DNA of 31,784 nucleotides from assembly GCA_934613185.1 (NCBI GenBank), contig CAKTSO010000006.1, forward strand, positions 1 to 31,784. Direction: 5' to 3'. Both the position numbers and the translations under genes were made by a program. This document shows positions 8,150 to 14,897 of the stretch, one piece after another; positions within the stretch are counted from its first letter, which is position 1, and each line of letters starts with the position of its first letter. The DNA comes from an uncultured Clostridia bacterium (GTDB lineage Bacteria > Bacillota > Clostridia > Christensenellales > Maliibacteriaceae). The notes beneath the pieces are model-generated. The model searched no databases. It worked only from the letters and a program-made list of their open reading frames with translations, and had not been told where the DNA came from.

Positions 8150-8830
8150 TTGAATACGCGAATTCTCGTCGTGGACGACGATCCAAATGCTGTAAATCTG
8201 ATCAGCCTGTACTTAAAAGGTGCGGGTTGGGACTGCCCGAGCGCCGCGAGCGCTGCGGAAGCGGCGCGCCTGCTGCAAAGGGGCGACATTTCGCTTGTCC
8301 TACTTGATGAGGCGCTGCCGCAAAGCGGGGCGGTGTTTCGTCTGTGTGGGGAGCAGAATGCGCTTCCCGTCATCATGACGAACGAGAGGGACTGTGCGCC
8401 GGAGCGGATCGCCGCGCTCGACCGCGGTGCGGACGATTATCTTGTCAAGCCGTTCGACCCGAAGGAAATGACCGCACGCGTGCGCGCCGTGCTTCGCCGC
8501 TGCGGCGTGCGGACGCCGCGCGTGCAGTGCGTGGAGCTGGAAAATCTTTCGGTCGATCTGGATCGCTATCTTGTGACCTATTGCGGCGACACACTTCACA
8601 TGCCGCCCAAGGAGATCGAACTTCTGTATTATCTTGCGTCCCATCCCAATTACGTCTTCACGCGCGAACAGCTGATGGAGGCCGTCTGGGGCTTTGATTT
8701 CGGCGGGACGTCGCGCACGGTCGACGTGCACATCAAGCGTCTGCGTCAGAAGCTCGAAAATCCGGAAAGGCCCGAAAATCCGTGGAAGATCACGACAGTC
8801 TGGGCGGTCGGCTACAAGTTCGAGGTATGA
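8150..8830 (+). CDS. Orphan OmpR/PhoB-family response regulator (TTG start)
   Basis: 226-residue transcription regulator with an N-terminal receiver (1-118) and a C-terminal winged helix (about 127-226). The receiver keeps all key residues: the acidic pocket D9-D11, phospho-acceptor D53 (in LVLLDEALP), T77 and K100 (in YLVKPF). The effector domain has the usual PKEIELLYYLASHPNYVFTR and SRTVDVHIKRLRQKLE helices and ends GYKFEV. The start is TTG with GGGAG nine bases upstream. No histidine kinase adjoins it. It follows xylB closely and may share its transcript, which suggests but does not show a link to sugar use. A strong terminator follows. Confidence 0.88.
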   Translation: MNTRILVVDDDPNAVNLISLYLKGAGWDCPSAASAAEAARLLQRGDISLVLLDEALPQSGAVFRLCGEQNALPVIMTNERDCAPERIAALDRGADDYLVKPFDPKEMTARVRAVLRRCGVRTPRVQCVELENLSVDLDRYLVTYCGDTLHMPPKEIELLYYLASHPNYVFTREQLMEAVWGFDFGGTSRTVDVHIKRLRQKLENPERPENPWKITTVWAVGYKFEV

Positions 8831-8843
8831 ACGAAACGAATTC

Positions 8844-8880
8844 AAAAAAGGACGATTCTCAAGGATCGTCCTTTTTGTTT
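8844..8880. terminator. Bidirectional intrinsic terminator
   Basis: AAAAAGGACGAT (8845-8856) pairs with ATCGTCCTTTTT (8865-8876): a 12-pair stem with an eight-base loop, flanked by A- and T-runs. It sits between the convergent response regulator and LysR genes and can serve both. Confidence 0.9.
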
Positions 8881-8895
8881 GTTCTTGACAAAAAA

Positions 8896-9771
8896 CTATT
8901 TTTGAAAAGCTTGTTTGCAGAAGTCCACGAATTCCTGCGTGCCTTTGTTGAGATGGCGGCCCTGTTTCCAAATGATTCCCGAGCGGACGGGGATCGGCGC
9001 AGTGAGCGGCACATGGACAAGTTCGGGCGTTTCGGGGAGCATGCTTTTGAACAGGAAACATCCGCAGTTTCCGCGGCGGAGAAATTTCAGCATGGTCGTC
9101 AATTGACTGGAATAGAGAATCACGCGCGGCTGAATGCGAAGCTGTTCAAACCGCTGCGTCAAAATTTTGTTCTGTACGGAATCCTGATGAAACAAAAGAA
9201 GATCCTGCCGGTCAAGCTGCGCCATGTCGATTTGCGCCAGCTTTGCAAAAGGATGATTTTTGCAGACGCAAAACACGAGTTCGTCCTGCGTTAAAATATG
9301 GGAATGGAACTTGTCCGTGTCGGGGTCTTCCATGTTGACGATGCCGATGTCTAAAAGTTCGTCCATGACCATTGCGCGGGCGCGCACGGAGCCGTATTCT
9401 TTCAGCGTGAGCCAGACGTCCGGGTGCTGTGCGTGAAACGATTCCAGAAGCTCCGGGAAAAAGACGGTCGAGAGCATCGGGGGAATGCCGATGACGACTT
9501 TGGATTTGACGGCGTTTCTGTTTTGATAATCTGCGCGAAGATCGTCGCAGGCGTCCAGAATTTCCGCGGCGCGGCGATAAAACGCTTCGCCCTCTTCCGT
9601 GAGAGAAATGCGGCCTCGCGTGTTGGAAAACAGCGTGACGGAAAATTCTTTTTCCAGCTCGCGGATGGCGATCGAAACGGCGGGTTGTGTCACAAACATT
9701 TCCTGCGCGGCGCGCGTGATGCTGTGATAGCGCGCGGCGCAGGTGAAATAGCGCAGCTGGTTGAGCGTCAT
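8896..9771 (-). CDS. LysR-family transcription regulator
   Basis: 291-residue LysR-type regulator. The N-terminal helix-turn-helix (1-60: MTLNQLRYFTCAARYHSITR, then AAQEMFVTQPAVSIAIRELE) is classic, and the remainder is the periplasmic-binding-protein-like effector domain starting near SKVVIGIPPMLS. It is divergent from the SGNH hydrolase at 9896, with 124 bases between the start codons. That gap contains a dyad (9806-9825) overlapping both the LysR promoter and the -35 box of the divergent promoter, and the -35 part recurs in front of ttdA. The likely role is self-repression together with activation of the SGNH gene and ttdAB in response to a small carboxylate; the ligand is inference. Confidence 0.9.
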   Translation of the reverse strand: MTLNQLRYFTCAARYHSITRAAQEMFVTQPAVSIAIRELEKEFSVTLFSNTRGRISLTEEGEAFYRRAAEILDACDDLRADYQNRNAVKSKVVIGIPPMLSTVFFPELLESFHAQHPDVWLTLKEYGSVRARAMVMDELLDIGIVNMEDPDTDKFHSHILTQDELVFCVCKNHPFAKLAQIDMAQLDRQDLLLFHQDSVQNKILTQRFEQLRIQPRVILYSSQLTTMLKFLRRGNCGCFLFKSMLPETPELVHVPLTAPIPVRSGIIWKQGRHLNKGTQEFVDFCKQAFQK

Positions 9772-9805
9772 GAAAACACCGTCCCTATAAGAAATTTATC
9801 GTTCG

Positions 9806-9827
9806 ATCAATTATATTAAATTGATTT
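9806..9827. promoter_or_regulatory. Putative LysR operator in the divergent intergenic region
   Basis: ATCAATT (9806-9812) and AATTGAT (9819-9825) form a seven-base inverted repeat with a six-base centre, compatible with the T-N11-A LysR box. The right part, ATATTAAATTGATTT (9813-9827), recurs exactly at 11262-11276 upstream of ttdA. Confidence 0.65.
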
Positions 9828-9838
9828 ATCAAACGCAA
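9810..9838 (-). promoter_or_regulatory. Promoter for the LysR gene
   Basis: On the minus strand TTGCGT (9838-9833), a 17-base spacer and TATAAT (9815-9810). The -10 box lies inside the dyad operator, so bound regulator should block it. Confidence 0.55.
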
Positions 9839-9849
9839 CGGTTTACAAT
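9821..9849 (+). promoter_or_regulatory. Promoter for the SGNH hydrolase
   Basis: TTGATT (9821-9826), a 17-base spacer and TACAAT (9844-9849). The -35 box is part of the repeated LysR element. Confidence 0.6.
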
Positions 9850-9895
9850 GAGAAATCATTGGTTTTATCGAAAACAGCGGGAAAGAGGTGTGGCA

Positions 9896-11167
9896 ATGGC
9901 GCCGAAAGAATATCGTGTTTCTCTGAGGGCATATCGACAGGCGGACGGAACCCTCCACGCGGAGATTGAAAACAGCAATCCTTTCAAATTGAACGACATT
10001 ACTCTGCGCATTCGGGACAACGGCGTCGAAACGACGGAATCGATCGGCAGCATTACGGCAAATTCCGTTTGGAAAACGGGGCAGGTCGCGCTGCGGTATG
10101 ACGCGTTCCGCGCCGTCGGTTATTATCAGGGCGTGGAACATACGATCGACGAATCTTTGTTTGATGAACGCCGCGGCGTGTACCGCGGCGAGATCCATCA
10201 CGCGATGGTGTGGCCCGATAAGGATTCGGACGACAAGTGGACGAAAACGATCGTTCGAGAATTTCCGGATCTCGGCGTATCTTTGGCCGTTTCGTTCGTC
10301 GCCCGCGGCCCGCGGATCGCCTTCAGCGGCCACAGCTTCACCGGCCTTTGGGATTCAAGCTATTATTATTTCCGGGAACTGGCAAAAATGGGCGGCTGGA
10401 ACGCGCAGATCGCTTACAGCTATTGGAGCGGTACGGGGCTTGCGCACCATGCGGGGCTGATCGCCGGGACAAAAGCGCGGTCGCAGCAGACGGAAACAAT
10501 GCTCGCCGCCAACGAGTATTACGATTTTTACTCCGTGGCGGGGAACAGCGACGAGGGCGTTTCCACGGCGAGCGGAACCATTGGCGCGACCGATTATAAT
10601 CAGCGCGCCGACATGCAAAAAGGCGCCGAGATTGCGTGGGAGCGGGCGAAATCCAAAGGCGCGCGATTGATCCTCTGGGCGACGCGCGGGTATCGATACG
10701 GGTATTTTCGGGATATGCGCGCGAAGCCGTGGGAAAAGGGCAGCGTCGGGCAGGCCTTTGAAAAAGACGGGAAGGCGTATACGCTGACGCTGACCGAACG
10801 GCAGATGGCCGCAAAAAATGCAAACTGGTATATGGAAATGGCGCGTGCGATCTCGGACGAGATCCGGGTGGCGCAGGTCGGAACGGCTTACGATGCGATC
10901 CTTGCGCATCACGCCGACCGCGTGGATCCCTATCTTCATGCCGGACAGGAGCTTGGCGACGACGCGCACCAGAACAATCAGGGCAATTATCTGGCCGCGT
11001 GCGTGTATTACGGCGTGATCTTCGGCGAGTCGCCCGAGGGTCTCGGCGTGCCGAAATCGCATACATGGGGGATGGACGGCGGCAGCGTCACGCGGGAACA
11101 GGCCGAAATCATGCAGAAAGCCGCCTGGGATGTCGTCTGCGGGAGGTATTCTCTGCTCGAAAAGTGA
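9896..11167 (+). CDS. SGNH/GDSL-like hydrolase (DUF4886-like), cytoplasmic
   Basis: 423-residue protein, probably an esterase of the SGNH superfamily. Residues about 1-138 form a beta-rich N-terminal region without a signal peptide. The hydrolase core begins at RIAFSGHSFTGLWDS, where S147 in GHSFT is the expected nucleophile, and ends with DDAHQNNQGNYLAACVYYG, where D355 and H358 give the DxxH end of the triad. FYSVAGNSDEG (with its Asn) may supply the oxyanion-hole block. The start is ATG 9896, seven bases after AGAGG; in-frame ATGs at 9821 and 9848 lack a ribosome site, and the first overlaps the -35 box. It lies in a predicted LysR regulon with ttdAB, so its substrate may be an ester of tartrate or a related hydroxy acid (inference). 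Confidence 0.7.
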   Translation: MAPKEYRVSLRAYRQADGTLHAEIENSNPFKLNDITLRIRDNGVETTESIGSITANSVWKTGQVALRYDAFRAVGYYQGVEHTIDESLFDERRGVYRGEIHHAMVWPDKDSDDKWTKTIVREFPDLGVSLAVSFVARGPRIAFSGHSFTGLWDSSYYYFRELAKMGGWNAQIAYSYWSGTGLAHHAGLIAGTKARSQQTETMLAANEYYDFYSVAGNSDEGVSTASGTIGATDYNQRADMQKGAEIAWERAKSKGARLILWATRGYRYGYFRDMRAKPWEKGSVGQAFEKDGKAYTLTLTERQMAAKNANWYMEMARAISDEIRVAQVGTAYDAILAHHADRVDPYLHAGQELGDDAHQNNQGNYLAACVYYGVIFGESPEGLGVPKSHTWGMDGGSVTREQAEIMQKAAWDVVCGRYSLLEK

Positions 11168-11181
11168 AACGCGCCTTCTTT

Positions 11182-11219
11182 GGGGATTGCGAAAGATGCA
11201 GTCCCCGTTTTTGTTTTTC
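11182..11219 (+). terminator. Intrinsic terminator after the SGNH gene
   Basis: GGGGATTGC (11182-11190) pairs with GCAGTCCCC (11198-11206), nine pairs including one G-U, followed by GTTTTTGTTTTT. It separates the SGNH transcript from ttdAB, which has its own promoter. Confidence 0.88.
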
Positions 11220-11242
11220 AAATTACGATAGATATAAATATT

Positions 11243-11276
11243 TTAAATTGAATCATATAACATATTAAATTGATTT
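11243..11276. promoter_or_regulatory. Second putative LysR binding region, upstream of ttdA
   Basis: TTAAATTGA occurs at 11243-11251 and again at 11265-11273, 22 bases apart (two helical turns). The second copy lies within ATATTAAATTGATTT (11262-11276), identical over 15 bases to 9813-9827. Confidence 0.6.
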
Positions 11277-11298
11277 TATGTTCCGGCGACACTATGAT
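11270..11298 (+). promoter_or_regulatory. Promoter for ttdAB
   Basis: TTGATT (11270-11275), a 17-base spacer and TATGAT (11293-11298). It has the same geometry as the SGNH promoter, with the shared element over the -35 box. Confidence 0.62.
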
Positions 11299-11350
11299 GA
11301 AACTTGGAAAGCACCGTGCGGCTTTTGCATGGAACGAGGAGGTAATTTCG

Positions 11351-12256
11351 ATGACGAAAGAAGACGGCGTTTTGCGCCTGACGGATATGGTGGCGGACTT
11401 TGTTGGCTATATCGGCAAAAAGCTGCCCGACGATGTGGAATCCAAACTTCGGGAACTGGCGCAGAGGGAAACCGAGCCGCTTCCCAAGATCTTATATGAG
11501 ACCATGGCAAAGAATCAGGATCTGGCGGCGCAGTTGGATCGGCCGAGCTGCCAGGATACAGGCGTGATTCAATTCTGGCTCAAATGCGGCACGCATTTCC
11601 CTTATATCGACGAACTGGAGGCGCTTTTGAAGGAGGCCGTCGTCAAAGCGACGTTCGCTACGCCGCTGCGTCACAATAGCGTGGAGACGTTCGATGAATA
11701 CAACACCAAACGCAACGTCGGCAAGGGGACGCCGACCGTGTGGTGGGATATCGTGCCCAATTCCGATCAATGTGAGATCTACGCCTACATGGCGGGCGGC
11801 GGCTGCACGCTCCCGGGAAAGGCGATGGTGCTGATGCCGGGCGCAGGATATGAGGGCCTGACGGATTTTGTGTTGGATCAGATGACGAGCTACGGACTGA
11901 ATGCCTGTCCGCCGCTTCTGGTCGGCGTCGGCGTGGCGACCTCGGTGGAGACGGCCGCGCTGCTTTCCAAAAAAGCGCTGATGCGTCCCGTCGGCTCCCA
12001 TAACGAAAACGCCAACGCTGCGCGGATGGAACAGCTTTTGGAAGACGGTATCAACGCACTCGGACTCGGGCCGCAGGGCATGGGCGGTGCCTGCTCGGTG
12101 ATGGGCGTTCATATCGAAAACACCGCTCGCCATCCGTCGACCATCGGCGTGGCCGTCAACGTCGGCTGCTGGTCGCATCGAAGGGGCCATATCGTCGTCG
12201 ATAAAGATCTGAACGTTGTGTGCGACACGCATTCCGGCTGGATGTTTCGCGCTTGA
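11351..12256 (+). CDS. ttdA: L(+)-tartrate dehydratase alpha subunit (or class I fumarase N-terminal subunit)
   Basis: Iron-sulfur subunit of the two-part hydro-lyase that converts L(+)-tartrate to oxaloacetate, or fumarate/malate in related enzymes. 301 residues, against 303 in E. coli TtdA, and colinear with it. Expected [4Fe-4S] ligands are C67 (RPSCQDTG), C186 (NACPPLLVG) and C273 (GCWSHRRG), with the same spacing as in the E. coli protein. ATPLRHNSVETFDEYNT and YMAGGGCTLPG are also conserved. ATG 11351 is chosen because AGGAGG lies eight bases upstream; the frame is open back to 11270 within the promoter. ttdB follows after 14 bases. Split class I fumarases look very similar, so the substrate is not settled by sequence alone. 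Confidence 0.85.
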   Translation: MTKEDGVLRLTDMVADFVGYIGKKLPDDVESKLRELAQRETEPLPKILYETMAKNQDLAAQLDRPSCQDTGVIQFWLKCGTHFPYIDELEALLKEAVVKATFATPLRHNSVETFDEYNTKRNVGKGTPTVWWDIVPNSDQCEIYAYMAGGGCTLPGKAMVLMPGAGYEGLTDFVLDQMTSYGLNACPPLLVGVGVATSVETAALLSKKALMRPVGSHNENANAARMEQLLEDGINALGLGPQGMGGACSVMGVHIENTARHPSTIGVAVNVGCWSHRRGHIVVDKDLNVVCDTHSGWMFRA

Positions 12257-12270
12257 TCGGAGGGGATATC

Positions 12271-12903
12271 GTGATTGAAATCAGAGGAGAGAAAAAAGTT
12301 CTTGTGACGCCCGTCAGCGCGGAAGATCTGAAGCAGATTTCCGTCGGCGACGTCGTTTGGCTGGACGGCGATCTCATGACCTGCCGCGACGTGGCGCATC
12401 GCCGTTTAATCGAATATCACCGCCGGCTGCCCTATGATGTTCGCGGCAAAGCGATCTTCCACGCCGGCCCCATCGTCCGCAAAGTTGAGGGGAGCGAGGA
12501 CGATTATGAAATGGTCTCGATCGGGCCGACGACGTCCATGCGCATGGAGAAATTCGAGTACGAATTTGTGAAACAGACCGGCGTCCGCGTGATCGTGGGC
12601 AAGGGCGGCATGGGCCCGAATACCGAGCACGCCTGCCGGGAGTTCGGCGCGATTCACTGCGTGTTTCCCGCCGGGTGCGCCGTCGTCGCCGCGACGGAGG
12701 TCTTGAAGATCGAGGAGCATCATTGGGACGAACTGGGCATGCCGGAGACGCTGTGGTGCAGCAAAGTCCGCGAGTTCGGCCCGCTGATCGTGTCGATCGA
12801 CGCCGAAGGGCGCAATCTGTTTGAAGAGCGGAAAGTGCTTTACAACAAGCGCAAGGAGGACGTCAAACGGGCGATCTACCCTGAAGTAAAGTTCATCAAG
12901 TGA
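12271..12903 (+). CDS. ttdB: L(+)-tartrate dehydratase beta subunit (or class I fumarase C-terminal subunit), GTG start
   Basis: Partner of the preceding subunit; supplies the C-terminal swivelling domain of the hydro-lyase. 210 residues, against about 201 in E. coli TtdB, with strong colinearity: GDVVWLDGDLMTCRDVAHRR, KAIFHAGPIVRK, SIGPTTSMRME, VGKGGMGPNTE, FPAGCAVVAATEV, HWDELGMPETLW and EFGPLIVSIDAEGRNL. The start is GTG at 12271, five bases after GGAGGGG; the frame is open to 12220, inside ttdA, but that extension is not conserved. Co-transcription with ttdA is nearly certain. Adjacent separate alpha and beta genes under LysR control recall the E. coli ttd operon, which is why I favour tartrate over fumarate. 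Confidence 0.85.
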   Translation: MIEIRGEKKVLVTPVSAEDLKQISVGDVVWLDGDLMTCRDVAHRRLIEYHRRLPYDVRGKAIFHAGPIVRKVEGSEDDYEMVSIGPTTSMRMEKFEYEFVKQTGVRVIVGKGGMGPNTEHACREFGAIHCVFPAGCAVVAATEVLKIEEHHWDELGMPETLWCSKVREFGPLIVSIDAEGRNLFEERKVLYNKRKEDVKRAIYPEVKFIK

Positions 12904-12959
12904 CGATTTTGGGAAAAACATGGGAGGGCGAAAGCTGCTTCCAGATAAGAAAACAATCG

Positions 12960-13067
12960 TCAAAAAATACGGCATGATATGTAAAGCCGATTATGCTGCC
13001 ACAAGTTGTTTCTAAAACAAAAGTGGAGTGAAACGGATTTGCATCATCAAAATGCCGTATTTTTTGA
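12960..13067. repeat. 16-base perfect inverted repeat with competing local hairpin
   Basis: TCAAAAAATACGGCAT (12960-12975) is the exact reverse complement of 13052-13067, 76 bases away. The right arm can instead fold locally: GCATCA (13041-13046) with TGATGC (13065-13070) and AAAAT (13049-13053) with ATTTT (13059-13063). The two pairings exclude each other. Confidence 0.6.
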
Positions 13068-13090
13068 TGCTTGCAGTTTTAAGCTGGAGA

Positions 13091-13171
13091 TTTTTCGCTT
13101 TTGGCTAAGTGAAAAGCGGAGGCGACGCCGGAAGCGTCGCCCGAGCATTTTCACAACGCCAAAACGGAAAA
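13091..13171. other. Extended 81-base hairpin
   Basis: The apex is GGCGACGC (13121-13128) with GCGTCGCC (13134-13141) around a five-base loop. Below it GTGAAAA (13109-13115) pairs with TTTTCAC (13148-13154), then TTTTGGC (13099-13105) with GCCAAAA (13158-13164), and the base is closed by 13091-13097 with 13165-13171 (one G-U). Three helices in register separated by small internal loops suggest a structured RNA or the end of a mobile element. Confidence 0.6.
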
Positions 13172-13201
13172 GATCAGTTTAAAACCGATTGTTTTTTATT
13201 T

Positions 13202-13233
13202 GGAGGCAGCGAAACCGCCTTCCCATGTTTTTT
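13202..13233 (+). terminator. Possible terminator for the ttdAB transcript
   Basis: GGAGGC (13202-13207) pairs with GCCTTCC (13217-13223, one bulged T), followed by CATGTTTTTT. It is only moderately stable; an A/T-rich run (GTTTTTTATTT) at 13191-13201 just before it may contribute. Confidence 0.4.
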
Positions 13234-13241
13234 GTATGAAA

Positions 13242-14132
13242 TTATTGCCGCGCGTTCTGGCTGCTGACAAGATGTAGGTTCGTTGCGGGCGGGAGCGCGT
13301 CTGCGTTTGCGTAATCCTTGTCAAAGACGAGGTCGCGGCAGTAGACGAGACTTGCGCCGTGCAGTTCCGCGCGGCGGTAGTTGGCGCGCCAATGCGGGAA
13401 GTGGAGATCAATCTTCGAATACGACGGAGAAGAACACTCGCGCGAACCTTCGATTTCCCCGCGCAGGATCGCCTCCGAAAGTGCGATGTAATCGGCAAGA
13501 TATCCCTTGTCGATCGGCGTGCCGTTGTGCGAAGGCAGGATCATGTCGAATTGATCGGAAAACGAGTCGAGTTTTTTCATTGCGTGAAGATACGTTTCGA
13601 CGCTGGCCGCGGGCTTGGAATGGATCTGCCCGATTTCCTCGGCGTAGCCCGGCAGAAGCAATACCTGCCCGGATTCCAGCTCGTCGCCGGGGAACAGCAT
13701 GCGCCGCGTTTCGTCCAATATCGCAAGATTCCCCGGCGCATGACAGTCCAGAACGATCACGCGCAGCGGTCGATCCCCAAGATCGATGACGTCGCCGTCG
13801 TTTACGAACGTGAATTCATAGTCAAGAGGATAATCCAGCGGCGGGCAGTCCATGATGTTCTTCGCGCCGCGGGCGATGCCGGGCGTGCCGTAGACGACGT
13901 TGAATGCGCCGTTTTGCGCGGTGTGGTCGAAGTGGCTGTGCGTGTTGACAACGGCGCGAAGCGGCTTGTCCGTTAAGCTTTGTGCAAACGCACGGATGTT
14001 TTGATCCGACATGCCGGAGTCGATCATGAGCGCTTCATTGTCGCCGACGAGAAGATAGCAGTCGCATCCGGGCCCGCCGATGCAGATGGTGTCGGGCGTG
14101 ATGCGCCGCGCGGTAAACGTGGGGTGTGCCAT
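13242..14132 (-). CDS. Metallo-beta-lactamase-fold hydrolase
   Basis: 296-residue metallohydrolase with a dinuclear metal site. The defining motif THSHFDH is at 64-70 (H65, H67, D69, H70), with further ligands H131 (LDCHAPGN), D150 (LFPGDEL) and H202 (LPSHNGT). The lack of a signal peptide indicates a cytoplasmic enzyme. The closest general type is the single-domain, glyoxalase II/lactonase-like hydrolase; the substrate is unknown. A C-terminal extension (about 225-296) is rich in aromatic and charged residues. AAGGAG lies upstream of the ATG. It follows the GNAT gene after 18 bases on the minus strand and is presumably co-transcribed, though the two products have no obvious shared pathway. 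Confidence 0.82.
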   Translation of the reverse strand: MAHPTFTARRITPDTICIGGPGCDCYLLVGDNEALMIDSGMSDQNIRAFAQSLTDKPLRAVVNTHSHFDHTAQNGAFNVVYGTPGIARGAKNIMDCPPLDYPLDYEFTFVNDGDVIDLGDRPLRVIVLDCHAPGNLAILDETRRMLFPGDELESGQVLLLPGYAEEIGQIHSKPAASVETYLHAMKKLDSFSDQFDMILPSHNGTPIDKGYLADYIALSEAILRGEIEGSRECSSPSYSKIDLHFPHWRANYRRAELHGASLVYCRDLVFDKDYANADALPPATNLHLVSSQNARQ

Positions 14133-14150
14133 GACTGTACTCTCCTTATT

Positions 14151-14714
14151 TTACGGCTTTTTCACAGCCGTTTTCTTGCAAAAAAGAGGATCGCTTACAT
14201 CGAGCCGATACACGCGGCGGTAAAGAAGGTCGCGCAGACGGAAAAATTCCGTTTCGTCGACAGGCGCGTTCTGCGTCATCAGATAAAGCGGAATTGCGTG
14301 TCGTCCCGCGGTGATGGCGGGCTGCATGTAAAAATAGCGGTTCAAAACCATGCCGCATCGCTCGTAAAACCCGATGCGCCGCACGGCGACGGGATCGTTC
14401 GGCGGTTCGACCTCCAAAACGACGGGGGCGGGGGATATATTGAGCAGTTCGTGAAACATATGTGTGCCGAGCCCGCCGCCGCGCAGCGTGGGCGACACGG
14501 CAAAATGTTCGACAAAACGGACATCCTCCAAATCCCACACGCCGAAAACGCCGTTGATTTTTCCGTTTTCGTCGAGTGCGGCGAGCGCGGTGTATTCCGC
14601 AAGATCAAACAGCGCGCGCTGCTCCTCCCGTGTGCGATATTCATCGAGCGGAAAGCTCTGTTCAAGGATCGAAAAAAAAGCGTCGAAGCGGTCTTCGTCA
14701 AGAATGGTAAGCAT
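14151..14714 (-). CDS. GNAT-family N-acetyltransferase
   Basis: 187-residue acyl-CoA N-acyltransferase of the GNAT fold. The acetyl-CoA loop is VSPTLRGGGLGTHMF (R78 to G83), preceded by the strand FVEHFAV and followed by the conserved 'IGFYERCGM' segment that ends the fold. The C-terminal part (YLMTQNAPVDETEFFRLRD onward) is an extension of about 45 residues. The start is ATG 14714, since AGGAG lies seven bases before it; an in-frame ATG at 14861 would place the promoter inside the gene. It is the first gene of a two-gene unit with the metallo-hydrolase and is divergent from the two-component operon. The acceptor substrate cannot be told from sequence. Confidence 0.82.
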   Translation of the reverse strand: MLTILDEDRFDAFFSILEQSFPLDEYRTREEQRALFDLAEYTALAALDENGKINGVFGVWDLEDVRFVEHFAVSPTLRGGGLGTHMFHELLNISPAPVVLEVEPPNDPVAVRRIGFYERCGMVLNRYFYMQPAITAGRHAIPLYLMTQNAPVDETEFFRLRDLLYRRVYRLDVSDPLFCKKTAVKKP

Positions 14715-14744
14715 TGCGAATCTCCTGAAAAACAAATTTAATCC

Positions 14745-14773
14745 ATCATACCATATGACGTGTCTGCTTGCAA
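14745..14773 (-). promoter_or_regulatory. Promoter for the GNAT/metallo-hydrolase unit
   Basis: On the minus strand TTGCAA (14773-14768), a 17-base spacer and TATGAT (14750-14745), about 30 bases before the start codon. Confidence 0.6.
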
Positions 14774-14793
14774 AACCGCGGAAAACAGAAAGA

Positions 14794-14822
14794 TTGTCAT
14801 GGCGCATGCGGCGGCTTATAAT
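14794..14822 (+). promoter_or_regulatory. Promoter for the two-component/amidase operon
   Basis: TTGTCA (14794-14799), a 17-base spacer and TATAAT (14817-14822), the strongest-looking plus-strand promoter in the window. Confidence 0.75.
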
Positions 14823-14831
14823 GGAAGATGT

Positions 14832-14879
14832 CACAAGTTCGGCACAACTTTGCGGTATCATGACAGACGATAACTGTCA
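14832..14879. promoter_or_regulatory. Candidate response-regulator binding sites in the leader
   Basis: CACAA occurs at 14832-14836 and 14843-14847, exactly 11 bases apart, the usual spacing for tandem OmpR/PhoB-family sites. TGACAG (14861-14866) and CTGTCA (14874-14879) form an inverted repeat just before the ribosome site. Their position after the -10 box would suit autorepression. Confidence 0.35.
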
Positions 14880-14897
14880 AGAGGGGATAAAAGAGCC

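Larger units (their letters stand above)
12904..13241. other. Gene-free gap rich in inverted repeats
   Basis: 338 bases between the convergent ttdB and metallo-hydrolase genes with no convincing gene. It holds a 16-base perfect inverted repeat, a local hairpin that competes with it, an 81-base extended hairpin and a terminator-like hairpin, each listed separately. A 31-codon frame at 12920 lacks a convincing ribosome site. Several stretches are much richer in A+T than the flanking genes. No promoter is evident. Confidence 0.6.

Noticed and set aside
10355..11221. Minus-strand open frame opposite the SGNH hydrolase
   Set aside because: The plus-strand frame has a ribosome site, catalytic motifs and a following terminator; this frame has none.
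12920..13015. 31-codon frame with ATG in the gap after ttdB
   Set aside because: Only a weak upstream purine run, no recognisable product, and it runs into the inverted repeat.
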